A stretch of DNA of 64,000 nucleotides from Heterobilharzia americana (taxonomy: Eukaryota > Platyhelminthes > Trematoda > Strigeidida > Schistosomatidae), in contig OX104134.1 in NCBI GenBank assembly GCA_944470555.2, positions 55,977,890 through 56,041,889 on the forward strand. Direction: 5' to 3'. The stretch's first letter is position 1; the number at the start of each line of letters is the position of its first letter. Positions 1-13,241 of the stretch are shown here, piece by piece. The notes beneath the pieces are model-generated. The model was not told the origin of the DNA. It saw nothing but the letters and a program-made list of their open reading frames with translations, and did no database searches. The position numbers and the translations under genes were made by a program.

Positions 1-277
1 GGTGGAGATGGATGGGATTGGATGGGGTATACACTGAGTAGGCCGACTGGGGACATCACGCCTCAGGCCATCGAGTGGAACCGGAAGGGGAAACGACGAG
101 TTGGGTGTCCGAGATGATGATGACATGGAGGAGATGATGTATGGAAGAAATGAAAGCTTGTGGGCAGTAGTGGAGCCAGGTTGAAAAGACTGCAGAGAAG
201 AGAGTGAAATGGTGACATGCTACTGAAGCCCTATGTTCCACTAGGAACCCAACAGACAAATAAGTAAATAAATAAAG
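1..277 (+). mobile_element. 3' end of an RTE-type non-LTR retrotransposon
   Basis: The stretch aligns closely by eye with the 3' end of the larger element at 58830-62250 (its positions about 61990-62245). Shared blocks are 'gaccgactggggacatcacg', 'gaaatgaaagcttgtgggca' and 'ctgaagccctatgttccact'. In the coding frame it gives the C-terminal tail of the reverse transcriptase polyprotein, with frame breaks. It ends in a short A-rich tail of AAATAAG/AAATAAAT units (261-277), as RTE elements often do. The element continues left of the window, so whether it is longer cannot be told. Expected to be inactive. Confidence 0.85.
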
Positions 278-1424
278 CTCTCACTTCTACGGGAATGTTT
301 GCATGAGTTCCTTAAGCGTTGGATTTTTATGAAACTGACTTCTATCGAAAAAAATTGCCACAGTTCACTCCAGTTGATGGTTTTATTACTTATTTAAGAT
401 TTCTCAAGTTGGTAACCGTTCATTCAAAATATTACATATCTGAAATGTGAATTTTATAAATGTAGCTTTATTTCCTTACTACAAGACTGCAAATTGTGGC
501 TAGGTGAGATAATTTAACAAAGAAAGAGCGCTTATTTTCAAATATTCACCTTGTTTGATTGTTAACGCTTCGAAATTCAATTTCCCCAAATATAAGATGC
601 TTTAGCTATAAAGAATTTTTCTATGGACACTTGTTTAAATCCAAACCAAAGACAGATATTCTGGACAAAGTGAATATTTTACCTTTAATTAGGAAGGGAA
701 TTTCATAAAGAAGGGGCAACTACCTAATTATATCTGATGTTCTTGAACAAAGTTTTAAATGAATTGTGAAACTTCTGTTTAGTTGTCAACTAAAATTGCC
801 AGTACGTCTGTATTCTACTGTGGTTGAAATAACAACAGCGATAATAGTGGTTTTAAAGAAGTCAACTTATGGCTTACAACCGATTATAAGTGACGTGCTT
901 ATCAAACTTGTTACCATAGTAACATTGGGTGGCTTATTTAGGAAGGTCAACTACATGGTTCACTTTGACATTTGTTGCGGGTATGTAGGTCTCACCCACC
1001 CAAGTTGGTGTAAAATTGTTTCTGTTGAAAACCACCTAGCTGAGATCATCTGCTATCATTTATATAAAGTCCGATGTACTATAAAATACACTGTTGAACA
1101 AAATGAGTAGCTGGGACCCAGTCATCATAACCTATGGATTTTGCTTGCCAAATCGATATGATTTGATAGTGATAACTCATGTTCAATAACATGCTTTGAA
1201 ACCTATTTCTTTTTGCAATGAAAAAAAGAGAAAATTTCAAGATTCCCAACTCCATATAAAAATTTTCTCGTTAGAACAAGACGAATCTATTTTAGTTAAC
1301 ACTGAAGCCAAATTTTCAGACTGTCATGCAAAAACAATGTCAGTAAATGCATGAATTGATATGACAGGATAAGTACTTTCCTCAAAGTTTCATCAGGCCC
1401 AACTCTTATCTATGAAATTCTGAT

Positions 1425-1428
<4 letters not shown>
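278..1428. other. Unassigned AT-rich DNA
   Basis: No gene recognised. A 114-codon open frame on the plus strand (766-1110) has no recognisable motif and a length expected by chance in DNA this AT-rich. No tRNA, no repeat matching others in the window. Confidence 0.5.

Positions 1429-1482
<54 letters not shown>
1429..1482. repeat. (AT)n microsatellite
   Basis: About 27 uninterrupted AT dinucleotides. Likely length-variable between individuals. Confidence 0.97.
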
Positions 1483-1486
<4 letters not shown>

Positions 1487-4400
1487 ATATTGTTGATAGG
1501 TCACTGATAAATGTAATAACAATAGTCCGTTCATTGAATATGGTATAAACTGAAATTCATAGACACTTGCAGGCATTTACGGGTATGAAGCCGTACTGGA
1601 ATTATACAAGGGAAATAATTGCAGTAAGCTTCACACATCTGGTTTAATCTATAAATTAACAACATGCGATAGGAACAAATTCTGCAACTTACGCAGCATT
1701 TTGATACATTCGCTTGGGTCACTCATAGACTATTGATAGTGAATAAAAAAATCTACATATTTCCATGAACTATTGGAAGGCAGTTAGAAAGCTTGAAATG
1801 GGAGCTTTATGTAGCATGATTGATGTTATTGGTCATTAAATCCGTCCAAACAATGTATGCAAGGAGTAATTTTGATGGATTTCTTCATTAATTGTAATAC
1901 TTTTAATCTAGCGTGCCTTATTAAGCCTACACGGCAACGTACCGGATACCGGCAGTGAAACTTTTTATTATCAGTTTTCAAGGCATTTTTTCATCTCAGC
2001 ATCATATTCTGGGTCTAGGAAGCAATGTACTATTAAGCTATTGAAGCTATTTTAACCTTCAAGATGCAGATTTTTCGCTATCTTCCAAAAGTACTTCGTC
2101 TAACAAGTATAAGTGAAATGAAAGAACTTTGTGAAGTGAAATCAGATGGGTATTTATCTACTCCTACTTTTAATGCTGAGCACCATATCCCATGTACTGA
2201 AATTAGTTTCAACCCCAAAGAATGAGTTGGTGAATTCAGATTTCGATTGGTAAATAAATCCTGAACTAAGTGAATTTTTATTAGTTTCGATAGCATATAA
2301 GCAGCTGGATAGAATGCAATAAAATGCAATCTTCACTGCGAAATTTGTTGTCGTGCTATTTAAATCGTAGTAAGGATGAAAAACTACTGAGATAAAATTT
2401 CATGAACAATCAGTTCAAGTATAAAAACGTCAAATGCGAAACCCACAGCAAGCTGAACTTATCATATACAGGTTGAAATAACTTAAGTCCCCGGATTTTC
2501 AACTTGCTGCTCAACTAGCTCAGCTATGGAAAGCGCTATCACGCTTCATATATGTAAGACAGATGATTTTTGTAATGAAGCTTCTGGTTATCTTTATGAT
2601 ACGGGATATTATTGCCTGACTTAGTGAGCTGAAGTATCAGCAAAGGTGATTCATATTTTTTTGATAAAAATAAGAAGCGTGTGTTATGATTTGAATTGTT
2701 ATGTATTCTTTATCAGTATAATTGTTCACGCGATTTGCAGTGAATGACCCAAAATATGGGTATAATTAAGTTTAACTATCACTTTGCATATTGATTATTA
2801 GTAAACTGAACAAGTGTCTACATTGATACGTGCTGACAAATTTGTGCCAAATTTTAGGGTTAATGTGTTTCTATTGTTCAATATTTAACAATGTTCGCTC
2901 AAAATAAACAACTATAGTAAATGAATTGCCATAAGGTAGTGATAAACAATTCTTCACTAAACTATTTGAACACGTTCGCACATATTTAGACTAGAGCTTT
3001 TGTACAGTTGCTGTTACTTAATGGTTTGATGTTCATCTTAAGCTGATTCGTGTATAGCAATAGTAGTAGGTAGTAAATCAACTCGCTAAATTGTTTAGAG
3101 TGGATTACTTTGATATTTATCACTTTTCACCCCTAGATTCAATCATTTCGAACAAGTAAGGTACACAAAGTGTTAATAGATACCTAACTAAGTTATTTTA
3201 GTTCCTTTAGAGCAAACATAAGTAGATGCAAGTGGAATGAAGGAGAACCATGAAAGACAGTTACCGAGTTAATGTTCCATTCTTTCTCGATAAAAAAAAT
3301 GTGTTTATTTTAATAAGACAGTTTTATTACAGTCACATGTTTAACGAGTACATATGATCGTCAGTTAGACAAACTTATTTGCAAATAACACAACAGAATG
3401 CACCTATAAGTTCGTATACTTTAAGTATTATATAAATATTATAAATTAGCTTAGCAGTCATCGTAAAACACTAAATTTTCACATTGGTTGGACTGAATGG
3501 CATCATACAACTCTTCCCTTTCACGAATTCGAATAACCCAAGAAGAATAATAGTAGCAGAATTAGCACGCATGTATTTTGTAAATTCTCTTCAGCTGCTT
3601 TACGAAATATGGAATATAATGTTTGTCGTAAACAAACAAATTATATAACATACTTTCATGATTTGACAAGACTGTCGTGATTGATATAAAAGATTACAAA
3701 GAAGTAAACTGACTAAAATTGATAGAGTCCGATTAAGCTGTGTGACTACCCAAAGGTTATCTCTCCATGCAATGATAGGATGAGCATTTTTAGAGAAAAC
3801 AGTGGAAATGAGAGAAAGTTGTACACAATATTATTCTGGGATTTATGAAAATGAAGTCATGATAAAAGTTTAACAGGTTTCCATTATATTGAATTACGTG
3901 ATGAGTATGACTCAGAAAGTAAGAGTAGGTTTTGAAATGGATCAAAAGATAAGATGAAGAAACAGAGCGTCGTGAGGTCACGAAACTATTCGGTTACACA
4001 TTTAGGAGACTGAATGAGGTTAACAAGGTAAAATAAGATTCATAACAGTACCTTTTTGAATACATTAGTCGTGTTTTAATTGCAACTGCTCCAGCACACG
4101 CAAAAACTTGGCTTCTAGTTGCTTACTGATCACTCTTCACTATTTTCATACGTCGACATCATGTTCAAATTAAATCCTCATTGAGACATTTCACAGTGGA
4201 TAAGTTCCCAACTTCTGTTACTTCCAACTGTATCTACTAATTCACATATATGTATCAAAGCATATTTTCTTTGAAAGGACACCTAGAGGGATTTTTGTAC
4301 TTATTTCTGAACAAACTGCGAAGAATTTGAGTCTTAAAGGTCTATATGGTTTAAATAGTTAACTTTTAAGTAGTCGTCACATTTTCATCGAGTTTTAACA

Positions 4401-5215
4401 ACTTCGGTCAGCCTGATTTTTTGTTATCTTCCATGTCAATTAAAACTCCTGTAAATTCATGGGAATACGTTGCATAACGCCTTTCTATCACAAACATTAT
4501 ATTCCATAGTTTGCAAAGCAGCTGAGGATAATCCAGAAAATGCATGAACGGCATCTATTTAAATACAAATGCACTATGTTACGCTCTTAAGAACTATTGG
4601 TGTCAGCAGGGACCATTTGGTTCACTAACATAAATAATACGAAATAACAAATATAATCACGTTCAATTTAATGAACTAGGAGGAATATATTTTGCCTTAC
4701 CATAAAGTATCTTCAGTTCAATACACTAACTCTACTGCGGAGTTCACATTATTCACTTTTAAGGACATGAGAACTGTTGGTGAAAACCGAGTTTACAGAG
4801 TTGACCAGATTAAGTGCTATAGTTTACTAGGCATGTCTGGAATCGTAATGTAAAAATGTAAGTTGCATACTATGTGGGAAAATGAAAAAGAAAATTGAAT
4901 TAGGAGTTAACCAAACGTAAAGAATGTCGTTCGTAAACAACACTTTTCAGACATTCCTATCTTGGAAATTTCACACCAAAGGTAAACACAGCTAATCACA
5001 TGTGGATGGGAAGAGATTAATATACTTCATGCTACAAAGGTTTAAGTCTATATTTTGCCATCGTGGCATACTAAATAATGGTGCCGAAATTAGCTCAGAA
5101 AACAGCTTTATATCTATTATTTTCCAGTAGGGTTGGATATCGTGTTTATAATCTTGTAAGTGTTACGCAACGACGTATGATTTTATAATCTGGTTAAACA
5201 AAGCCAAGTAAAAAG
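1483..5215. other. Unassigned AT-rich DNA
   Basis: No gene recognised. Short segments bracketed by strong splice-like signals occur, for example 3595-3627 (33 bases, acceptor ending TCTCTTCAG, donor GTAAAC) and 5128-5155 (28 bases, acceptor TTATTTTCCAG, donor GTAAGTG). They are too short to call as exons alone and are discussed as a finding. Confidence 0.5.
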
Positions 5216-5475
5216 TGTTTGAGCAAACATAAGTGTAAAACTTGGGCGCTGTGGTCGAGTGTAATTCCATTTTAGTTTGTTTATTAGAAGTACCACACAG
5301 TGAAACAGTAGCATTTACTGGATAACGTTTCGGATATAATTTATTGTGCATATTCATATGAATGAATATGGACAATAAATTATGTCCGAAATGTTATCCA
5401 GTAAATGCAACTGTTTCACTGTGTGATACTTCTAATAAACAGACTAAAATGGAATTGTTCGAGCAAACATTTGTG
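5216..5475. repeat. Near-palindromic foldback repeat with 95-base arms
   Basis: Positions 5263-5357 are the reverse complement of 5362-5456 with about 6 mismatches in 95 bases, separated by a 4-base loop (5358-5361, ATGA). A further block, GAGCAAACAT, sits outside both arms in direct orientation (5221-5230 and 5461-5470). A transcript through it would form a long hairpin. Each arm, read outward, gives a similar peptide containing YPVNATVSLC, but this simply reflects the inverted duplication. Diverged relatives of one arm occur at 12864-12953, 13242-13310, 28886-28985, 34155-34195, 42694-42790, 46581-46625 and 48016-48160. No transposase or clear terminal repeat was seen, so the class is unknown. 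Confidence 0.85.
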
Positions 5476-8400
5476 TACGCTGTCTTATACGTCGTACTCT
5501 ACAGCTTTAGAAATGTTACTTTACGGCAACAATTTGGTGTCATACTTTCGGTATATGTTAGAGTGGGTTCAATCGAACGGAACGGTTGTGTCTAGCGTTA
5601 ATAATGGTTTAAACATACCAGGTGGATGAAAAGTATGATTATAGGTTTACATGATAAAAAATGATAGTAAGTGTTTATCATCGATTCTACAGCGGAAGAG
5701 GATATTGTTATAGGGTGATGAAGTGTAATAATTATCTGCATGCATGAAGATCCGTCAATAAACCAAGACATTGACAGACGGTCAAGTTAATAGTCAAACC
5801 CTCTCTAGCACCTGATTCAGCTTTATTTTGAACCAGACGAGAAAAACTAGTCACATACATTTTTGAGAGAAGGACAAGTTGAGACGTATTTCTCGGGAAT
5901 TGGCAATGTACGTCAATAATTTTCAGCAAAATGTATCCTTGACCTAAAGAAATGAACTCACATCACTCATTCTTGCAGCAGAGAACAGTACTTCCGAGCT
6001 TACCGGGCTTTCAGGGGCACTGGATTTGGCAAGATGGTCATCTAGTGGCTAGCGTTATGCTATTCAGTCCCAAGTTATACAGTGCAGCCAACAAGCTAAA
6101 TAAATTATCTCCTTACATTTTTCAAACCCAGTAATCCTAATTTTGAACCATTGAATTTGATAACCGTACTGTAAACATGGTAGGATTCTATCAGTCTTGA
6201 AGAGTAGATGGTAGAATACTTATTAGTTTCCAGAGTCAGGCTAGCGAAAAACAGCTAATCCTTAAGAAGAAATTTACCAAATCCACCTAAATTTAGTTTT
6301 TCTTCATAAATGTTCCCTAAAACAAACACTGTTTTGTCCGTTGACTGCGCGGTTTACACGCATAAGTAGTTACATCTCAGCCGAAAATCAGAAATGGGAA
6401 CAAAAAAGCAGAGACGTGATCAACAAACACACACTATCTTGCTAGACATCCATCCAAATCTTGATTGACACCACCGTCATAAAGAGTAATGTTATTATCC
6501 TTCGATGGATTATTTTGTAATGTTAATCTTTTTGTCTAATTGTTCTATTTGCCTTAATGGGAGAAAAACTTATGTCAATGTATATAGTTATGCCTAGTCT
6601 TCCTTTCAGCACATTCTAGCCGACTTGTTAATTTGTCCTAATTCTTTATGCTTAGCTTGCTTCCATTAATATAATCCTACATAAACACATTTTATTTGTC
6701 TCTTTTTTTCAGTGGTAGAAATTTGATCATAATGGTATGATAAAGTTTGTGTAATCTGATTTCTGAAACTAGTTGTTATTACTTCAGTATGTATACAAAA
6801 GGGTGGTAGCTATTATTATCGGAATATCTCATCTAGCTCAGAGGACCACACCCTAGTGCTGCAACAATTAGTGAGTAAAACTCAAAACAAGAATTAATGA
6901 TAGTAGGAGTTGAGTAACTAGTTGATAAAAAATGTTTCTCACTAATCTCTATAAACGCTGTCACAGGGAACAGGAGAGAGAAGATGGGTGGTTGTAAAAA
7001 GTAGTTAAAATAGTTTGAATTCCCCTCCAATACATCTAGACTATTTTAGATTATTCATCTAGAATAAATGGCGCCAGGATACACCTGTCTGCCAGTAAAA
7101 TTCGAAAAATAATAGCTACCTGATTAATTGTGCTGCTGTGAAAATGACAGATGTTTGTACTTTCATTTCAGAGGTTTTGTCTGTGTGTACATTTATCAGC
7201 TTTTAAATGGACAAATACAAGTCATTACTAATGCTTGGGTCATCTACTCAAGGTTACCAGTCATTTTGTTTAGACAAGTCTAGGTCAGCTTTTCATGTGC
7301 GATAGGACTTGGATATTGGTCACACAGATTTAAGTGATCATACTTTTCTGAGCAAGGTTAATCATAATACATGGTAGTGTCATTTGTTCATCCGTATATT
7401 TAGAATGGTATTGTCTGCTGTCTTAGCATGTTGCATGCTCCAACTTGTACAAAACATGGACAGATGAAAACTAAATGCTTGTCTCCACAGAAAATCAAAA
7501 TATAAGGCTTTGTGTAATTAGCATTCATGCGTCACAAGAGGAAACTTTGTTTTCCTTTAACATCTTGCTGACAGATTGATGTTGCTATGGTGCATTATGT
7601 CTAGATCTACACACAAAACGTATGAAGATAATTTATTTTTGAGTAAATTTGTCATAGGATTATCTAAACAAGGCCATGAAAACTGTCATGTATTTGATTG
7701 TTTATTTACTTGTATATTACACTCATCACCAATGTTTAGGCAATAAAGAAAAAGGTGAAACTTGACTAGTATCTAAAACGCCATCAGAATAATCCTTACT
7801 TCTATTTTCCGTCGGTAGTTTTATTCCCACTAGCCCAAAATTTATCATGGAATCATCTTGCTGTTGAGTCAGATGTAAGTAGGAACTACTGAAACCTAAG
7901 ATAAAGACACATAAACATTTAAATCCTAAGACATTGGTTTACATTCAGTAAAACCCCACCAATATCATTATTACGCACAAGATAATATACTTTTAAAGTA
8001 AAGAACCTATCTTCATGATAAATATTTGCACAGAATAGGTTAATTAAGAATATGAAGAACAGATTTAGAAAGATTATTTTCAAATACACTTTGAAGTGTT
8101 TGCCCATTCTTTCGAAAGTGGATATGCTGCCAAATTCTCACATTATCTGACCCACCAAACTAGACTAGAAAGAGTTTATAAGTTCCTGTTACAAGTTCAT
8201 GGCTATGACAACGAGTAGCTTACTGTTTTGTTTCTAATAATATACCTTAGCCAGAGCAGACTGTCCAGAACAGCGGTGGACGAACTCAGGATATTTTTCT
8301 AACCTTCCAAAATTCTTCTACATTAAAATATTTAAGTGATATCTGTGGAACTATTTAACTTATGAATATTTCCTGCCACAAAGAGATAATATCTAGTGCG

Positions 8401-8643
8401 ACTGACAACATGCAGGTGTTTCAAAGTAATGAAAAATATCTGACCACTGCAGTATAGTTTACTGAATAACATCATGCCTTGATAACAAATATGCAGCATT
8501 TAAAGTCAGGACCTCATATTCAATCGCAGAAAAGAAGTCGTATCCACCAAAGCTCATTATCTTTTGTTCTAAGGTAGTTTTCTAATTATCCTCCAAATCT
8601 ACAGCTACGGAATTCAGTAAAGAGTTGTGAATATTATCAATGA
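5476..8643. other. Unassigned AT-rich DNA
   Basis: No gene recognised. A very strong acceptor-like site (poly-pyrimidine ending TTTTTTTCAG, 6712) is followed 22 bases later by GTATGA. A 41-base segment (7834-7874) has acceptor TTATTCCCACTAG and donor GTAAGTAG and is open in two frames. Both are weak exon candidates. Confidence 0.45.
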
Positions 8644-8925
8644 CTCGGCTGTTACGTGGTTGGAAGCAGTCCTGAGGAGGCACTGTTCAATTTACGTTCC
8701 TTGCTTGTTGACACCTACGAGCAAGGCAAATCTGCAGTCTCAACGCAACTGATATCCCCTCACAGATTCAAAACTTCACCTTCCAGTTTTGTAGACAACT
8801 ATGTTCTAAGTAGTACGAAAAGCGAAGCCTGGATCAAGCAAAACTTCCTCTCTGTCGACTCCAACCAAGTGAAGTATATTAAAGTGCACCAGCAACATGA
8901 ATCCCCCAGTTTCTTGACCACATAG
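8644..8925 (+). other. Compositionally distinct open segment, origin unknown
   Basis: An open frame of 94 codons, from just after the TGA at 8641 to a TAG at 8923-8925, is visibly richer in G and C than its flanks. Its translation has few runs of one residue and includes SSPEEALFNLRSLLVDTYEQ. No ATG begins the open part, and no convincing acceptor precedes it. It could be a terminal exon or a remnant of a mobile-element protein. I do not recognise the family. Confidence 0.25.
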
Positions 8926-10144
8926 CAAAAATGATTCATAGAGCTTATACATCACTCAGAGTTTGACAATATGAAATTGGTTGCTCTTTATTCATCGATT
9001 TGTGCACTTGCTGCATTTGGAAAGTAAATGGTCAGATAAATATAAAGTTGATGCTACAAAAACTCCATCTACATCTCCCTTTCATTTGTTGATACAACTG
9101 AAAATACCTATAAAATTTCATGAGTAGCAACTGCTTATAACACAAATCGCCCTCAGTAATTACAACAACTGAACATATCTTCTGCTTAACTGGTAACAAA
9201 CAAGAGATAACAACAGAACACGACGCTTAACTGAGTTCGTAGAACAAAAGCGCATAATGTAGCATGGAAAATATTTTAGTATGCAAGGCAAGTATTAAAT
9301 CTCGGTGACTGGAAGTTGAAATAAACCAAGAATTTCAAGATTAGTAAAGCTGAACAATGCAACAACACTGAATGAAATTATTACTATTAGAAACGTCGAA
9401 CCAAAGAAACTAATCACCAAAAACGGAGGCTTCTGAGTTCTAAGTATATTTCAAATGCATCTTGTTCCCAGATTGACCAAGAGTAATTTATAACACATAA
9501 ATTCCACTCCACCAATTACTATATGTTAATCAGTAATGCTGTTCCTTGAAACAATAACTCAGCAAGGATGCAATAAACCTCACGACCAGCACTTGTGATG
9601 AGAAAGTCAGTAACGTTGCTGGATTGAGGGAAATCACTGAGATCATTATGTATAGTCACTTTTGATTGAATGTACATTACCTTCTAAACATACCTACACA
9701 GACATTTCACTTAATCGAAAATATATGATTAACATATAAATACATGCATTAGCATATACTAATGGACTATTTGTCACATCTGTCATCGATTACTTTGCAC
9801 TGTACAACATTATGTATCGAAAAACTCATTTGTATTCATGGTGAGGCGTAGAAAATTGAGTCAAAATAATGCAGGTTGACAGGTTAAAAATAAGATTTAC
9901 AACTTTTTTGGAGTCACCAATGCTAATCTATTATGACCTTAATTTACAGTTCCACTTGCTATCTTTGTCTCTCTGTTTTCCTACTTCCAATGTCACGAAA
10001 TGTATCAGTGACTTACCAATACTTTGTCATCATAATTTCCACTTCTATGCTACGCATTTATAAAACATTTAATATTGGGTTGAAAACAAAATCTGTAATG
10101 GAATCTTAGTTATACTATAAGGTTATTTTTGACAATTCTTTAAC
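8926..10144. other. Unassigned AT-rich DNA
   Basis: No gene, RNA or repeat recognised. Open frames on both strands are short and have no motif. Confidence 0.5.
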
Positions 10145-10330
10145 ATTGAGTGGGATAATCCACTTGGTTGTAGCTAGCAGTGGAATCCAGGACGTGTGTT
10201 TCATCCTATTTAGTACTCATCAGATCGATGTACCCGCCACCCCAGTGGGTGGCGTTGTTTTCACTAAGACTCGAACTTCGTAATGATTGCTTTAAACGTC
10301 ACAACGTTGTCAGCAAAGGCCACTGAAGAA
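10145..10330 (-). mobile_element. tRNA-derived short element with hammerhead (Smα-like)
   Basis: Read on the minus strand, a tRNA-like head is followed by a hammerhead ribozyme and a unique 3' part. The head has a B-box-like GTTCGAGTCTTA (10265-10276) and a weak A-box near 10307-10322. This order matches the Smα repeat of Schistosoma as I know it. Between head and ribozyme is a GC-rich hairpin (about 10234-10254, CGCCACCC pairing with GGGTGGCG). The 3' region after GGATTCCACTGCTAG diverges from the other copies here. It encodes no protein. Confidence 0.85.
10178..10235 (-). ncRNA. Hammerhead ribozyme, type I, partly decayed
   Basis: On the minus strand all core blocks are present in order: CTGATGA (10217-10223), a 14-base helix II hairpin, GAAA (10199-10202), and the cleavage triplet GTC (10191-10193) followed by CTGGATTCC. 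Helix III is two base pairs closed by ACAC, as in schistosome hammerheads. Helix II has one G·U pair and one A·G mismatch. Helix I has mismatches at its first and third pairs, so activity is doubtful. Expected action is self-cleavage in cis of the element transcript. Confidence 0.85.
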
Positions 10331-12863
10331 TGATAGGCACTTCTTGTGCATAGGAAATGAGTTATTATTATTTATGTATATTTCTTGACAACGGAGAATT
10401 ACAAGTATCAGGAGATGAGTAAATGGAGTAAGTTTACAAACCTATGTCAGGATACTAATAGATGGTTACCGAGAGATTTTTATAAGGGTTCTTCAGATGA
10501 TCCCAACCGTGAAAAAAATCTACATTTCTGTTGACTCCTTACCGACCAATCAGAGGAATAACGAATGTGTGTTACATTACTTTACAGTGCTGCAGTAATA
10601 ACCAACACGTTCTGTAAATATCAGTGAAACGTATAGTTCAATGACGTGACACAGTAACGGTTCATCAAATTAGCTATATGATTCGCTTCCGAAAGGGAAG
10701 TTCTCATAGTATGGGTGAACATCAAATGATAAAGCAGAACTTCAGCTGAGTAGACTGAGTTGTTCTTTCTTCTAAATGATTCAATAACGATATTAATGAA
10801 TGCAATCAAGAACAACTATTGCTAGAAATATATTTTAGATAAAAATTAACTGGCTAAAGAATGAGTTTGAGTTTCTTATGACAACGATAAATCCAGGCCT
10901 TCGCGTTAAACAGAATTTCTTGCTTTCATATACTCACCTGTCTGATCAAAACATTCATTCCGTACCTGATATTTTCCCATTCTGCAAACTAAATTTTCTA
11001 AAACTTTGTTTAGTCTGTTATTTTTCTTGATTGCATCCAGCTTAAATTAGACTGAAAAACAGGACTAACTAAACTTTATTTAAAAACCTGTGGTTCATGA
11101 TTATCCGAAGCAGTGGAAGATATAAAACAAAGATTCATCAGGTATGACCACGAAGAAGATTAGGTTGAGAAAAGAAACAGAAAGAATTCAATGCTGAGCG
11201 CTACGGGCTAAACAGCTACATTTATTACCAACTGCTGAATAACTCGTGTCATAAAAAGAGTTCTGTTGAGATGTAGGGGAAAAGAAGGTAAATTTCAATT
11301 GTTTTCAGTCTTCCTTTAAGTGACTGCTTATGTTGGTTGTCACTTGTGAAATGTTTAGCATCAATTTGTTCTAATCCAGTCAAATCGAGCAGTAAGTGAA
11401 AAATGTCATTGTAAACACTTGGGAAATATTACTAAACTATTGAATCATACTATTCGATTAAAAAGTTGTTTATTATTCTCACAAAATCCCTGGAGGTGTT
11501 GTTAGATTTGAACGCTTCTAAGACTGTATTGTTATCATACGTTAAACACAGAACATAGGTAAAAGGCAGCTTACTGGCTGACTTTAATCATTACAAAATA
11601 TCAAACGATTTTATAACAGTTAACTAATTTTACAAACTGTGGCTGGTTGAAATTTTTATTATTTGATTGCTTTATGATTGCAATCGGTGAATGACGTAGA
11701 GTCGTTGTTATTATGGCAAATTTCAGTATTGTATAGAACCCATTTGCTAGTGTAAGAAAGCTCGAATATTTAGTAATAATTATAAAGCTTCACCATGACA
11801 GTTCCCAGGAGTTAAAATTCCTTTCTATCACCTGATTTGTCCAGAAAATAGGTCCATGGAACCCAGATCCTTTCGTCCCAACAACTAAAACATATTTCTC
11901 ACACATGGAACTGGTTTACATTGCTGCTACAAATGAGCTGCACACCTGATGCATCAACCAAGCTGAAAAGTCGTGCAAACAGAAGCTTAGAAACCTTGCT
12001 TCCATTTTAAATTTCGTGTACCACTTAATAAAACATCGTTGGGTGTATCTTCGGCTTTCTGATCAATGGTGTCTATACTGACAAGACAGTTGAGCTACTA
12101 GTTTTCAAATGAAGTGAAACGCATACCACGGCTTCCATTGCCAGATACCAATAAATTTATAATTACTAAGTCTCAAAAACCCACTATCCCCTTGAGGTGA
12201 ACTCCTGAATATATAGATGGTAGAATGTGACCGGCAACATCAACCAAACTGGGAGCAGTGACTGGTACGCGCTAACTGCACTTGACCACTCATTGTGAAT
12301 CACCAAAGTATTTCGCGTCAAAAACAAAAAAGAGCCACTCCTGTTTGTAAACCTAAAAACTTTGAGTCTAGTCTCAGGTAAGATCACGGGAAAGACATGC
12401 GATGAATTCACAAGGTCTCCTTTGATAACTTAATGACATCAGTTCATGAATCAAAATATCTTCAAATCAGTCAGGTTTTGGGATTACGCAATTAAATGAG
12501 GTTACTAACATATTGTCAACAGTGGTGAAAGGCGAATACTGAAAGCGTAGAAGGATATGAAGTAGACAAGAGCTGTTCTTCACCTTTCTTGTATTTAGTT
12601 CTGCAAGCATTTGCCGAAGCACCTGACTTGCATGATACTGTTCGCTACCGTAGAATATGAAGGAGAAAAGAGTTTTAAACAACATATGTAAAAGCTAACC
12701 AACATGACATTTGAATGGACGACTAACTAAAAGAGTAAAAGTTGTGATCACTGTATTATGGTCAAGGTCCCGACTGTTTGTAGCCAAACTCTCGGTTAAA
12801 ATTGCCACTGACACTGAAAACTAAAGAAATATTGCTAATAATGACGAATAATCGGGTAGTTCC
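10331..12863. other. Unassigned DNA, slightly GC-richer near 12180-12680
   Basis: No gene recognised. Around 12180-12680 both strands have open segments with mixed residue use. One on plus ends at 12376 with CTCAG followed by GTAAGA, a good donor. One on minus (about 12612-12675) follows a pyrimidine-rich acceptor. Neither could be joined to a neighbour, so they are noted only. Confidence 0.4.
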
Positions 12864-12953
12864 ATATTAATTTATCTTCAGGATATTTCACACAGTGGAA
12901 AAGTATTACATGCTGGATGACGTTTTGAACCGATTTTATTCTTCATATTCAGA
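12864..12953. repeat. Diverged foldback-repeat arm (left orientation)
   Basis: Shares CACACAGTG, an ACATGCTGGATGACGTTT block and CATATTCA with the left arm of the 5216-5475 foldback, in the same order and spacing. Its partner in opposite orientation lies at 13242-13310. Confidence 0.6.
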
Positions 12954-13241
12954 CCAAAATCAACTTCGCATTTTCAAACCTCTTTTTACTATCCTACTTC
13001 TTGCTGTTTATTTGTCGTAGAATTTTTAAAATATCTGTATCAGGCGTTGAGTCATGTTTTCAGATGTTGTTTTGATAAACAGTTTCTGTTATCAGTTTCT
13101 CCCTCCACCCTGATAAGTTAGTTTTTAGTATTGTTTTCAAGATTTGTCACTTCGTCTCTAATGCGTGTGTTCCATTGAGTGATTATCTGTTATCTCATGC
13201 ATCTCAGTGACTGAGCTTTTCTCTAGAGGTGGAGTCACCCT

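Noticed and set aside
766..1110. 114-codon plus frame
   Set aside because: No motif, no splice sites of note, ordinary composition, and it could arise by chance.
1388..1400. CTGATGA on the minus strand (also near 11133 and 14099)
   Set aside because: No GAAA block at a fitting distance and no helix I partner, so these are single heptamer matches.
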